In this document: positions 8,479 through 17,107 of the stretch, one piece after another
Layout: the number at the start of each line of letters is the position of its first letter
Numbering within the stretch: the stretch's first letter is position 1
Source: Phaeacidiphilus oryzae TH49
GTDB taxonomy: Bacteria; Actinomycetota; Actinomycetes; Streptomycetales; Streptomycetaceae
Assembly (NCBI RefSeq): GCF_000744815.1
Contig: NZ_JQMQ01000005.1
Location: 318,055-382,054, forward strand
DNA length: 64,000 nt
Direction of reading: 5' to 3'
Notes under the pieces: model-generated
What the model saw: the letters and a program-made list of their open reading frames with translations, nothing else
Database searches by the model: none
What the model was told of the DNA's origin: nothing
Position numbers and translations under genes: made by a program

Positions 8479-10068
8479 GTGATCAGAATCGCAGCGATCG
8501 TGCTCATCTGGATACTCGCGGCCGCCGCCGGCGCCGCGGCCGCGACCGCCTCCCCGTGGTGGTGGTTCGCGGCCGTGCCGTGCGCGGCGGCGGCCGGCCT
8601 CGGCAGCTACGACCTGCTGCAGAGAAGGCACTCGATCCTGCGCAACTACCCGGTGCTCGGCCACCTCCGCTTCCTGCTGGAGTCGATCAGGCCGGAGCTG
8701 CAGCAGTACTTCGTCGAGCGCAACTACGACGGGCGCCCCTACGACCGCGACGTCCGCAGCCTGGTCTACCAGCGAGCCAAGTGCATCGAGGCGGAACTGC
8801 CGTTCGGCACCGAGCGGAACGTCTACGCCGAGGGCTACGAGTACTTCGAGACCTCGATGCGTCCGCAGCCGCTCGCCGAGGAGCAGCCCCGGGTCCGGAT
8901 CGGCGGCCCGGACTGCACCAGGCCCTACGACATGGCGCTGCTGAACGTCTCGGCGATGAGCTTCGGCGCCCTCTCCGCCAACGCCGTCCTGGCCCTCAAC
9001 CGGGGCGCCGCCCTCGGCGGTTTCGCCCACGACACCGGCGAGGGCGGCCTCTCCGAGTACCACCAGCGGCACGGCGGCGACCTGGTCTGGGAGATCGGCA
9101 CCGGCTACTTCGGCTGCCGCACCCCGGACGGCGGCTTCGACCGCGCGCGGTTCGCCGAGAAGGCCACCCGGGACCAGGTCAAGTGCGTGTCGCTGAAGCT
9201 CTCCCAGGGCGCCAAACCCGGTATCGGGGGCGTCCTGCCGGGTGAGAAGGTCACCGCCGAGATCGCCCGGGTGCGCGAGGTGCCCGAGGGCCGGACCGTC
9301 GTCTCGCCCTCCTACCACCAGGTCTTCAGCACCCCCAGGGAGCTGGTCCGGTTCGTCGCCGAGATGCGCGAGCTGGCCGGCGGCAAGCCGGCCGGCTTCA
9401 AGCTCTGCGTCGGCTCCCGGCAGGAGTTCCTCGCGGTCTGCAAGGCCATGCTGGACGAGGACACCACCCCGGACTTCATCATCGTCGACGGCTCGGAGGG
9501 CGGCACCGGCGCGGCACCGCTGGAGTTCGCCGACCACCTGGGCAGCCCCCTCACCGAGGGCCTGATCACCGTGCACAACGCCCTGGTGGGCGTGGGCCTG
9601 CGGGACCGGATCAAGATCGGCGCCGGCGGCAAGGTGGCGACCGGCGCCGACATCGTCAAGCGGATGGTGCAGGGCGCCGACTTCACCAACGCGGCCCGGG
9701 CCATGATGTTCGCGGTCGGCTGCATCCAGGCGCAGAGCTGCCACACCAACACCTGCCCGGTCGGCGTGGCCACCCAGGACCCGCGCCGGGCCCGGGCGCT
9801 GGACGTCGGGGACAAGTCGCTGCGGGTGCAGCGCTTCCAGGCCGCCACCGTACGCAGCGCCCAGCAGATCATCGCCTCGCTGGGCGTCCGCGACCTCTCC
9901 GAGCTGCGTCCGCACATGCTGCGCCGGCGGATCGACCCGGTGACGGTCCGCTCCTACGGCGAGCTCTACGAGTGGCTCTCCCCCGGCCAGTTGCTGATCG
10001 AGCCGCCCGAGTCCTGGGCCGACGACTGGAAGGCCGCCGACCCCGACCGGTTCACCGTCGCCCGCTGA
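8479..10068 (+). CDS. FMN-binding glutamate synthase family protein (membrane-anchored)
   Basis: A 529-residue protein. Two hydrophobic segments at residues 1-40 anchor it. The central FMN/FeS domain of glutamate synthase follows, with LNVSAMSFGALSANAV (about residue 155) and SEGGTGAAPLEF. The cysteine cluster GCIQAQSCHTNTCPVGVA (Cys about 415, 421 and 426) fits the iron-sulfur site of GltS-type domains. There is no amidotransferase domain, so it is not a complete glutamate synthase. Stand-alone homologues are common in bacteria, with no agreed reaction. The GTG start at 8479 gives the expected N-terminal helix. It is convergent with the SLOG gene, with a 25-bp gap. Confidence 0.85.
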   Translation: MIRIAAIVLIWILAAAAGAAAATASPWWWFAAVPCAAAAGLGSYDLLQRRHSILRNYPVLGHLRFLLESIRPELQQYFVERNYDGRPYDRDVRSLVYQRAKCIEAELPFGTERNVYAEGYEYFETSMRPQPLAEEQPRVRIGGPDCTRPYDMALLNVSAMSFGALSANAVLALNRGAALGGFAHDTGEGGLSEYHQRHGGDLVWEIGTGYFGCRTPDGGFDRARFAEKATRDQVKCVSLKLSQGAKPGIGGVLPGEKVTAEIARVREVPEGRTVVSPSYHQVFSTPRELVRFVAEMRELAGGKPAGFKLCVGSRQEFLAVCKAMLDEDTTPDFIIVDGSEGGTGAAPLEFADHLGSPLTEGLITVHNALVGVGLRDRIKIGAGGKVATGADIVKRMVQGADFTNAARAMMFAVGCIQAQSCHTNTCPVGVATQDPRRARALDVGDKSLRVQRFQAATVRSAQQIIASLGVRDLSELRPHMLRRRIDPVTVRSYGELYEWLSPGQLLIEPPESWADDWKAADPDRFTVAR

Positions 10069-10093
10069 CCGGTCGCCCGGGCGGCCGGTCCGG

Positions 10094-10591
10094 TCAGCCG
10101 TCCCTGCGGGCGCCCGCGGGCCACACCACCCGTACCGGGACGCCCAGCCGGTGCGCCTCGGCGACGGCCGCCGCGGTGCCGCCGCCCTTCTCGGACGGCC
10201 GGCCGTTCCAGACCGCGACCAGCAGGTCCGCCCGCTTCACCAGCTCGGTGTTGGCGGCCTCGAACGCGGCCAACTCGGGGCCGGAGTAGGGCATCTCGGC
10301 GACGGTGATGGCGGACTTCAGCAGATGGTCGAAGCGCGCCCGCTCCAGCGGGTCGGCGAAGCAGGCGCCGTAGTCGTGGAAGGGCAGGACCACCTCGAGT
10401 TCGCCCCCGGTGTCCAGCACCGCCTCCGCGAAGAGGGTGTCCGCCCCGGGCGCCAGGCAGGAGAGGCCGTAAAGGGGCTCGCCGCCGCCCTCCGCGACCA
10501 GCGCCTCCAGCAGCGCGCGCAGCTCCGCCGCGACGGGCGCCTCGGAAGAGGGCGACAGGTCCATGTGCCCGGTCACCGCGACCGTGTGCAT
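10094..10591 (-). CDS. SLOG-like nucleotide-binding protein
   Basis: A 165-residue Rossmann-like protein. MHTVAVTGHMDL opens it, GLSCLAPGADTLFAEAV lies near residue 47, and VAVWNGRPSEKGGGTAAAV near residue 130. The GH, APGAD and GGT motifs are those of SLOG/DprA-LOG-type domains, proposed to bind or process nucleotide signals. The ATG at 10591 was preferred over an earlier in-frame ATG because the beta-strand starts there. It is the third gene of an operon with a RipA/SLATT-like membrane protein and a Rossmann-like membrane protein. Pairing of SLOG with SLATT-type membrane domains has been predicted for nucleotide-activated conflict systems. The role here is inferred. Confidence 0.7.
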   Translation of the reverse strand: MHTVAVTGHMDLSPSSEAPVAAELRALLEALVAEGGGEPLYGLSCLAPGADTLFAEAVLDTGGELEVVLPFHDYGACFADPLERARFDHLLKSAITVAEMPYSGPELAAFEAANTELVKRADLLVAVWNGRPSEKGGGTAAAVAEAHRLGVPVRVVWPAGARRDG

Positions 10592-10704
10592 CACCCTCGC
10601 CTGCCCTTCGCCGTGCGCTCGCCGCCGGATCCCCCGGCCTCCATCGTGCCTCCGCGCCCCTCCCACCGTAACGGACGTTCAGGACACCGGCGCGGCACGG
10701 GTGT

Positions 10705-11382
10705 TCACCCCACGGCCGCCGCGTACCCGAGGAGGTACGCCACGGCGAAGAAGATCGGGATGCCCTGCTCCACGATGGTCAGCGGGATGTAGCGGCGGAA
10801 ATCCCGCCCTCTGCCCAGCATGCCCCACTCGGCGTCGGAGTAGGCCCGGGCCGGAAGCCGCCGTTCCAGCAGGCCGATGACCTCCCATTTGGCATGGTTC
10901 AACTGCCGGTAGGAGCGCATCATCAGGAACCAGGCCAGGCACTCGCCCAGCAGGATCAGCAGCCCGGCGAAGACCAGCAGCGGCGGCGCCTGGCGCCAGC
11001 CGTGCCCGGCGACCGCCGAGGCGGCGGCGACCACGGCGCTGTTCAGCGAGAGGAAGAAGGTATTGGCCAGATTGCGTCTGGCGCTGACCCGGTCGGCCAT
11101 CTCCACGCAGAGCTTGTACTGCTCCATGACGGCCGACTGGTACTTCTCCCGGCTGCGGGTGTAGTGCCGCTCGGTGACCCCGGCGTTCCATAACCCGTCG
11201 GCGGCGGCCGCCGGGACCTCCGGCCCTGCGGGGACGGCGAAAACGGCGGCGTCGGTGGTGCCGGCGGGACCGGCGGGACCGGCGGCCTCCGCCGGAACCG
11301 CGGCCTCCCCGGAGGCCGGCGGCCCGGTGCGCGGACGGAGGAACGACCGGGGCGGCCGGTCACTCCCGTTGCGAAAGCTCAT
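10705..11382 (-). CDS. RipA-family / SLATT-like membrane protein
   Basis: A 225-residue protein. Residues 1-70 are a low-complexity Pro/Ala/Gly tail. The conserved block MEQYKLCVEMADRVSARRNL (about residues 86-105) leads into two transmembrane helices, then WEVIGLLERRLPARAYSDAE and a further hydrophobic C-terminal helix. The YK-EMAD-xS-RR-ANTFFLxxN pattern matches what I know as RipA family octameric membrane protein, related to SLATT domains. SLATT proteins are predicted pore-forming effectors triggered by nucleotide messengers. Its ATG lies inside the end of the upstream gene (23-bp overlap), so the two are translationally coupled. Confidence 0.7.
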   Translation of the reverse strand: MSFRNGSDRPPRSFLRPRTGPPASGEAAVPAEAAGPAGPAGTTDAAVFAVPAGPEVPAAAADGLWNAGVTERHYTRSREKYQSAVMEQYKLCVEMADRVSARRNLANTFFLSLNSAVVAAASAVAGHGWRQAPPLLVFAGLLILLGECLAWFLMMRSYRQLNHAKWEVIGLLERRLPARAYSDAEWGMLGRGRDFRRYIPLTIVEQGIPIFFAVAYLLGYAAAVG

Positions 11383-12430
11383 TCAACTGCTCCATCACTG
11401 GCTCGAGTTCACGACCGGCCAGGCGCCGCAGACCCACGGCGGACACCAGGCGCAGCGCGGTGGGGTCGACCCGGCGGAAGGCCGGGGCACGGTCGGCGGC
11501 GAGGAGGATCACACCCTTGAGGGCGTAGTCCCACTCCAGCCGCCTCCGCCCGCCGTTCAGCAGAACCTCCCAGCGGGAGCGCCGCGGCCGCACGGGCGGG
11601 GGGTAGTCGGGCAGTCGGGGCGGTTCGGGCCACTCTCCGGTGGCCGGATCACCGGGCTCCAGAAGGGAGCGCCGGGTGTACTCGGCTTCCGCCGCGGCCC
11701 GGAAGCCGGCGTACTCCTCCGGTCCGCAGCACACCAGCAGCACCAGGCGCTCGGGCGGCAGCAGCCGCAGCGCCTCGGTGTACTCCCAGACCGTGCTCGG
11801 ACCGGATCCGACGGAGAGGAGCACCGCGTGGGCGGCGGCGATCAGCCCGCTCACCGCGGGCTGCCAGCCCTCGTCCGGCAGATAGGCCCGGCTGGCCCCG
11901 GGCAGCGGGAGGCACTCGCCGGGCCGGCCGATCGCCACCACCCGCCCGTACGGCTGGAAGCGGCGGACCAGGGACTCCTCGTAGGTCAGCCCCGAGGCGA
12001 AGAAGACCGGCCCGGCGGCCCCTCCGCCGCCGGCCACGTCCGGAGGCAGCGCCGCCAGTCGGGCGTCCAGCCGGAAAGGCCGCAGATAGAGGAGGTAGCG
12101 GGAGCCCAGCCAGGCCTCCGGGGTGGCGATCCGCTGGGCGTACTGCTTGCCGCGGACGATCGTCAGCCGGCCCACCGCGAAGATGACCAGCCCGTACCCG
12201 AGAGCGGTCAGGCCGCCCAACTCGCGGAGCCACCACTCGGCGAGGAGGGGCGCGGTGAAGGGGAAGTTCTGCGCCGAGGCCCGCAGCACGACGGACCCGC
12301 TCAGGCCGATCGCCATGCCGAGGACGCGGACCGCCGTCCCGGCCGCGATCAGCCGGCGCCCGCGGGCGAGCAGGCGGCGGCTCAGCCGTGCGCCTCCCTC
12401 GTCCGGCGCGCCAGGTACTCCCGCTCCCAT
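11360..12430 (-). CDS. Membrane protein with YLRPF/Rossmann-like cytoplasmic domain
   Basis: A 356-residue protein with two N-terminal transmembrane helices (about residues 27-48 and 70-90). The cytoplasmic part has YLLYLRPFRLDARLA, a YEESLVRRFQPYGRVVAIGR motif, and PSTVWEYTEALRLL. These resemble a nucleotide-binding or TIR-like alpha/beta fold found in many bacterial membrane proteins whose function I cannot name. The C-terminal tail (WEVLLNGGRRRLEWDYALKG onwards) looks regulatory. It is first in the operon with the RipA/SLATT-like and SLOG genes. It lies 113 bp downstream of ohrR on the same strand; that gap shows no clear terminator. Confidence 0.55.
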   Translation of the reverse strand: MGAGVPGAPDEGGARLSRRLLARGRRLIAAGTAVRVLGMAIGLSGSVVLRASAQNFPFTAPLLAEWWLRELGGLTALGYGLVIFAVGRLTIVRGKQYAQRIATPEAWLGSRYLLYLRPFRLDARLAALPPDVAGGGGAAGPVFFASGLTYEESLVRRFQPYGRVVAIGRPGECLPLPGASRAYLPDEGWQPAVSGLIAAAHAVLLSVGSGPSTVWEYTEALRLLPPERLVLLVCCGPEEYAGFRAAAEAEYTRRSLLEPGDPATGEWPEPPRLPDYPPPVRPRRSRWEVLLNGGRRRLEWDYALKGVILLAADRAPAFRRVDPTALRLVSAVGLRRLAGRELEPVMEQLNELSQRE

Positions 12431-12543
12431 CCCCCGGCGCCCCCCTTCGCTCCTGCGAACCGCGCGTGCACATGACGACGCGTGGCCGGGCGTACCAGTT
12501 CCGCGAGCGGAGGATTCCGGTCAGCGGCAGGTCCGGCGCGGGG

Positions 12544-13026
12544 TCATCCGCAGTCCGGACCGCCGTCCAGGGAGGCCGCGTCCAGGGTGCGGGTGAGCCG
12601 GTCCAGGCGCTGCCGCAGATCGTCGATCTCGGCCGGGTCGAAGCCGGTGGCCGCCGCGATCCGGCGCGGCACCAGGACCGCCTTCGCCCGCAGCTCCCTG
12701 CCGGCATCGGTGGGCCCCACCCAGACCGAGCGCTCGTCCTCGGTGCTGCGCCTGCGCCGGACCAGACCGGCCGCCTCCAGCCGCTTCAGCAGCGGCGAGA
12801 GGGTCCCCGAGTCCAGTCGCAGATGCTCGCCGAGCCGCTTCACCGGCAGCTCGCCGTGCTCCCACAGCACCAGCATCACCAGGTACTGGGGATAGGTGAG
12901 GCCGAGGTCGCGCAGGAGGACGCGGTAGAGCCCGCCGAAGGCCCGCGAGGCGGCGTGCAGCGAGAAGCAGATCTGCCGGTCGAGGCGGAGGAGCTCCTCG
13001 TCCGGCACGGCATTGAGGTCGGTCAC
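12544..13026 (-). CDS. ohrR: OhrR, organic-hydroperoxide-sensing MarR repressor
   Basis: A 160-residue MarR protein. The sensing cysteine is Cys20 in RLDRQICFSLHAASRAF, matching the N-terminal reactive cysteine of OhrR. LTYPQYLVMLVLWEHGELPV and DSGTLSPLLKRLEAAGLV form the winged helix. It is divergent from ohr with a perfect palindrome between them, which strongly supports the pairing: oxidation of the cysteine releases DNA and induces ohr. The start is GTG at 13026. The C-terminal 25 residues carry no additional cysteine before CG at the very end. Confidence 0.93.
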   Translation of the reverse strand: MTDLNAVPDEELLRLDRQICFSLHAASRAFGGLYRVLLRDLGLTYPQYLVMLVLWEHGELPVKRLGEHLRLDSGTLSPLLKRLEAAGLVRRRRSTEDERSVWVGPTDAGRELRAKAVLVPRRIAAATGFDPAEIDDLRQRLDRLTRTLDAASLDGGPDCG

Positions 13027-13050
13027 GGCATCCAGGCTAGCAAGAACGCG

Positions 13051-13072
13051 ATTCAGTTGTGCACAACTGAAT
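13051..13072. promoter_or_regulatory. Perfect OhrR operator palindrome
   Basis: A 22-bp perfect palindrome with arms ATTCAGTTGTG and CACAACTGAAT sits between ohrR and ohr, 24 bp from the ohrR start and 74 bp from the ohr start. It is AT-rich relative to its surroundings and positioned to repress both genes. Confidence 0.85.
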
Positions 13073-13146
13073 TGTGTGCTTCACTTCTCTTCGTGAGCAC
13101 GGCGGCCGCACCCGGCCGCCGGCCGACGCGAAAGGACCCCAGCACC

Positions 13147-13560
<414 letters not shown>

Positions 13561-13591
13561 GGCTCCCCGCCGCAGCGCAAGGCGCCCCGCC

Positions 13592-14629
13592 TCAGGCCAG
13601 GGCGTCCCGCGCGGCGAGCAGCAGCCGCTCGCCGCGCTCCGCCGAGTGCGCCGGCGCCTCGCGGTATCCGTCGTCGGCCATGTGGCCCGCCGCGTAGCGG
13701 GCCTCCACCCCCGCGCCGATGCAGGCCGACCGCCAGCGCGAGAAGGCCACCCAGTACGGCAGCTCCGACACGTCCCGGCCGGAGAGCCGGGCGTAGCGCT
13801 CCACCACCTCGTCCCGGCCGCCGAACCCGGGCGCCTCGGCCGGCCCGGACGTGGTGGCCGGCAGCTCGTCGCCCGGCTCCTGCCAGCCCGAGACCAGCCA
13901 GCCGAGGTCGGCCAGCGGATCGCCGGTGGTGGCGAGCTCCCAGTCGAACACCGCCAGCGCGCTGCCGTCCGGCGCGAAGGCCATATTGCCCGGACGGTAG
14001 TCGCCGTGGACGATCCCCCGAGCGGGCTGTGCCGGGACGCGGCGGACCAGCAGGTCGTGCACCTCGTCCAGGAGCGGCAGCCCGGGGGCGTCGATCGCGT
14101 GCACCTGCGCGTGCCAGCGCCGCAGCTGCCGCTCGGCGTACCCGGTCCTGCGGACGAACCGGCCGAGCCCGATCCCGCCGGGGTCCAGCGCATGCAGCGC
14201 GACCAGGACCTCCACCGTCTGGGCCGCGGCCCTCGGCCGGGCCTCCGCGGCCATCCGCAGGCCGGCCTCGCGATCGGCGAGCACCCGTCCCTCGACGAAA
14301 CCCATGAGGTAGAACTCGGCCCCGGTCACCGAGGCGTCCTCGCAGTAGGCGACCGGCACCGGGACCGGCACCGCGGTCGGCGCCAGCGCCGAGAGATACG
14401 CCCACTCCCGGCCGAGGTCGTGGGCGGTGGCCAGCACCCCGCCGGTCGGCGGCCGCCGCAGCGCGTACACCGCTCCGGCCGCGTCGGTGACCCGGTAGGT
14501 CAGGTTGGACCGCCCGCCGGAGACCAGGCCGAGCTCCACCGGCCCGACCAGCCCTTGGACGTTCCCGGCGAGCCACCGCCGGACCCGCGGCAGGTCGATG
14601 CCCGCAAGACTCGGCTCAGCGACCGACAT
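13592..14629 (-). CDS. APH-type phosphotransferase (ACAD10/11-like)
   Basis: A 345-residue protein with the aminoglycoside phosphotransferase fold. VSGGRSNLTYRV is the nucleotide-loop region (about residues 37-48). ARGIVHGDYRPGNMAF carries the catalytic Asp, and AVFDWELATTGDPLADLGW the metal-binding Asp. The DWE-ATxGDPLADLGW form is characteristic of ACAD10/FadE36-like kinases acting on hydroxy-acyl or other non-antibiotic substrates, rather than true resistance enzymes. The C-terminal 60 residues continue the family (WRSACIGAGVEARYAAG). Neighbours give no substrate clue. It is divergent from a sigma factor gene across 250 bp. Confidence 0.85.
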   Translation of the reverse strand: MSVAEPSLAGIDLPRVRRWLAGNVQGLVGPVELGLVSGGRSNLTYRVTDAAGAVYALRRPPTGGVLATAHDLGREWAYLSALAPTAVPVPVPVAYCEDASVTGAEFYLMGFVEGRVLADREAGLRMAAEARPRAAAQTVEVLVALHALDPGGIGLGRFVRRTGYAERQLRRWHAQVHAIDAPGLPLLDEVHDLLVRRVPAQPARGIVHGDYRPGNMAFAPDGSALAVFDWELATTGDPLADLGWLVSGWQEPGDELPATTSGPAEAPGFGGRDEVVERYARLSGRDVSELPYWVAFSRWRSACIGAGVEARYAAGHMADDGYREAPAHSAERGERLLLAARDALA

Positions 14630-14879
14630 CTGTGCTCCTCTCGTCGTCTCCGCAGCGGTGCCGCGTCGCCTCCCCCTCCGCAGCCTCCTCGGTCTCCGGG
14701 CCCCCGAACAAGGGGGAGTCCGTCACCCGATCGGCCGTTCCGCTGTTTCGGCGCTCCGGAACCGGGCAATCCGACCCTCTGTGCTTCGGCCCAGAGGCCC
14801 CGCACCGCGTGCGGCGGTGGGCCCCACCCCCGTCCCCGCCGGTGGCCCACCCCTCTGCGGCCCTTAGCGAGCACCGTCC

Positions 14880-15698
14880 ATGACGCCCCGACTGCGCCCC
14901 AAGCATTCGCACCACGATGCCCCTGACACGGCCGAGGCCTTCCTCCGACTGCGCACCCTGCCCCCGGGCCCGGAACGCGAACGGCTGATGGGGGAGATCG
15001 TCACGGCCTGGCTGCCGATGGCCCACCGGCTGGCCCTTCGCTACCGCTCGAGCGGCGAGCCCCGGGACGACCTCCACCAGGTCGCCGCCCTCGGGCTGGT
15101 GAAGGCGGTGGACCGGTACGACCCGACGGTGAGCCCTGCCTTCGCCACCTTCGCGGTACCCACCATCGACGGCGAACTCCGCCGCCATCTCCGCGACTTC
15201 ACCAGCCTGGTACACGTCCCCCGGCGCCTCCAGGAGGTCCGCGACCGGGTCCGCGCCGTCCTGGGCGAGGCGGGCTGCGAGCCTGGGGACACCGGCGCAC
15301 CGGCCGTCATCGCCAAGCTCACCGGACTCACCGAGCAGGAGGCCGTCGCCGGCCTGGAGGCCCTGCGCAGCGGCTCCGCCCTGTCCCTGGACGCGGCCGG
15401 CCTGACGGACACGGCGGCACGCCCGCTGCTGGAGAGCATCGGGGCGGTGGACGAGCGGCTGCGGACGGTGGAGGAGCGGGAGGCCGCCCGCCCCCTGCTC
15501 CGCAGCCTCCCCGAGCGCGAGCGCACCATCCTCTACCTGCGCTTCTTCGAGGACCGCCCGCAACGGGAGATCGCCGACCGGTACGGAATCTCGCAGGTGC
15601 ACGTGTCCCGCCTGATCCGGGACACCTGCCGGTACGTCCGCAGGCACGTGGAACGCGAGGAGCCGGACCCGCCGGAGGAGGGAGCGCCCGCCACCTGA
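14880..15698 (+). CDS. SigB/SigF-type RNA polymerase sigma factor
   Basis: A 272-residue alternative sigma factor. Region 2 reads DDLHQVAALGLVKAVDRYDP and FATFAVPTIDGELRRHLRDF, and region 4 ERERTILYLRFFEDRPQREIADRYGISQVHVSRLI. The group-3 stress and development subfamily is expected to recognise GNNT-N14-16-GGGTAC/T promoters. The 250-bp upstream gap holds GTTT-N15-GGGCAA (14745-14769), one mismatch from that class, so autoregulation is possible but weakly supported. No anti-sigma gene is adjacent. The gene lies just before a STAS-ANTAR protein. Confidence 0.9.
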   Translation: MTPRLRPKHSHHDAPDTAEAFLRLRTLPPGPERERLMGEIVTAWLPMAHRLALRYRSSGEPRDDLHQVAALGLVKAVDRYDPTVSPAFATFAVPTIDGELRRHLRDFTSLVHVPRRLQEVRDRVRAVLGEAGCEPGDTGAPAVIAKLTGLTEQEAVAGLEALRSGSALSLDAAGLTDTAARPLLESIGAVDERLRTVEEREAARPLLRSLPERERTILYLRFFEDRPQREIADRYGISQVHVSRLIRDTCRYVRRHVEREEPDPPEEGAPAT

Positions 15699-15717
15699 TA
15701 GAGGGACAACCCGCCCT

Positions 15718-15739
15718 GTTTCCTTGCCTTTTGGGGTAT
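15718..15739 (+). promoter_or_regulatory. Possible SigB-type promoter
   Basis: GTTT (15718-15721) is followed after 12 nt by GGGTAT (15734-15739). The -10 element matches the SigB/SigF class well, but the spacing is 2 nt short of the usual 14-16. It lies 75 bp before the STAS-ANTAR gene and directly after a gene for a sigma factor of that class. Confidence 0.3.
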
Positions 15740-15813
15740 GACACCGGCAGAGTTGCCCAGCAGACGGACGGTCAGGCAACGGCCGGGTTCCTGTTCGACG
15801 GCCGAGGTGTGCC

Positions 15814-17064
15814 ATGAGCCCGCGATCCGAGCAGCCCCGCCGCCTCCGGGCGGCCACCGCGGCCTGTGCGGTCGGGGGGACGATGCTGGTGCGCCTGGGC
15901 GGCGCGGCAGAGCCGGAGAGCGCCGCCGAGACGGCCTTCAGGGCCGAGCAGTGCGCGCAGGCGGCGCGCGCCCTGGGCCAGTCCCTGATCCTCGACCTCA
16001 GCGACACCACCGTGATGAGCGAGGCGGACGTGGCCGCCCTGGAGGCGGCCGTCCGGCAGGCCGACCGTGCCCCGGCGGCCGTGGTGGCGCCCGACCCGCG
16101 CCTCCGCAAGCTGCTGAAGCGCCGGCTGGGCCCACGCGTCGGCCTCCACCCGAGCGTCTCCGAGGCCCTGGCAGAGCTGGCCCGCGCCCAGCCCGGCGGC
16201 CCGGCCGAGCCGGCCGCCCCCGCCCGGAGCGCCGCCTCCGAGACCGTCCCGGAGCAGGCAGCGGCTCCGGTCTCCCGGCTGCGCCAGGAGATCTACGGCC
16301 TGCGCGCCAGGGCACGCAGCTACGGCCTGATCGACTACGCCCAGGGGGTCCTGGCCGCCCGCTACCGGCTCGCCGATCCCGAACAGGCGTTCATGCTGCT
16401 CCGGGAGGCCTCGCAGCGGCACAACGTACCGCTGCGGGTCTTCGCCTCCGCCATGGCCGGCGCCCCGGCACCGCCCGAGGAGGGGCCGTGGTTCCCCCGG
16501 CGGCTGCGCCTCCCGGTGCCCAGCGGGCCCTTCCGCACCAGGCGGCGCGCCCACCCCACCGATCGCGCCGCCGTCCTGCTGGCCGCCGTCGACGAAGCCA
16601 TCGAGCTCACCGCGGCCGACGCGGGCACCGTCCACCTGGCCGACCTCGCCCGGCGGAGCGTCCTGGTCCTGGAGGCGCACCGCAACCACGGCTCGGCCTA
16701 TCTCGACGCCTACGCCCGCCTCACCCGGCCGGCCACCGCCGCCGCCAGGGCCTGGGCCCAGGGCCGGGCGACCAGCGCCGTGGAGGACCCGCCGACCCCC
16801 GACCCCGAGGACGAGAGCCCCCTGGGCCAGGGCCCCCACGCGGCCCACGCCACCCCCCTCGCCCCGCCCACCGGGCCGCGCCAGGGCGCCCTCACCGTCC
16901 AGCACCGCGACGCGGACCACCGGCTCACCCCCGACCAGCGGACCGCCCAGCTCAAACTGGCCAAGGACCTGGCCGCCTGGCTCTCCTGGTACCGGCGCAC
17001 CGTCATCCTCGACGCCCTGGAGCACCTCCACGACCGGGCCACCGCCCTGCAAAACCGTTCCTGA
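15814..17064 (+). CDS. STAS-ANTAR two-domain regulator
   Basis: A 416-residue protein. Residues 15-115 look like a STAS/anti-anti-sigma-type fold (LILDLSDTTVMSEADVAALE), with no confident phosphoacceptor serine. Residues about 153-213 form an ANTAR RNA-binding domain (RLRQEIYGLRARARSYGLID, then AQGVLAARYRLADPEQAFML). The remainder is helical (HPTDRAAVLLAAVDEAIELT) and Pro-rich. ANTAR domains prevent transcription termination at dual-hairpin RNA sites. A STAS input joined to an ANTAR output would link stress-partner switching to antitermination. It sits just after the sigma gene with a SigB-like -10 box. No RNA target was found here. Confidence 0.75.
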   Translation: MSPRSEQPRRLRAATAACAVGGTMLVRLGGAAEPESAAETAFRAEQCAQAARALGQSLILDLSDTTVMSEADVAALEAAVRQADRAPAAVVAPDPRLRKLLKRRLGPRVGLHPSVSEALAELARAQPGGPAEPAAPARSAASETVPEQAAAPVSRLRQEIYGLRARARSYGLIDYAQGVLAARYRLADPEQAFMLLREASQRHNVPLRVFASAMAGAPAPPEEGPWFPRRLRLPVPSGPFRTRRRAHPTDRAAVLLAAVDEAIELTAADAGTVHLADLARRSVLVLEAHRNHGSAYLDAYARLTRPATAAARAWAQGRATSAVEDPPTPDPEDESPLGQGPHAAHATPLAPPTGPRQGALTVQHRDADHRLTPDQRTAQLKLAKDLAAWLSWYRRTVILDALEHLHDRATALQNRS

Positions 17065-17107
17065 GCCGGCGGCGTATCCCGGCCCGCGCTCCGGATACCC
17101 GGGCGGC

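Noticed and set aside
4804-9915. A 1703-codon open frame on the minus strand
   Set aside because: It is antisense to the 1166-residue protein and the glutamate-synthase-like gene. It is a Gly/Val/Arg/Asp-biased shadow produced by high third-position GC, and has no recognisable domain.
13592-14629. Aminoglycoside resistance gene
   Set aside because: The protein has the APH fold, but the DWE-ATTGDPLADLGW block marks it as an ACAD10/11-type kinase rather than a resistance enzyme.
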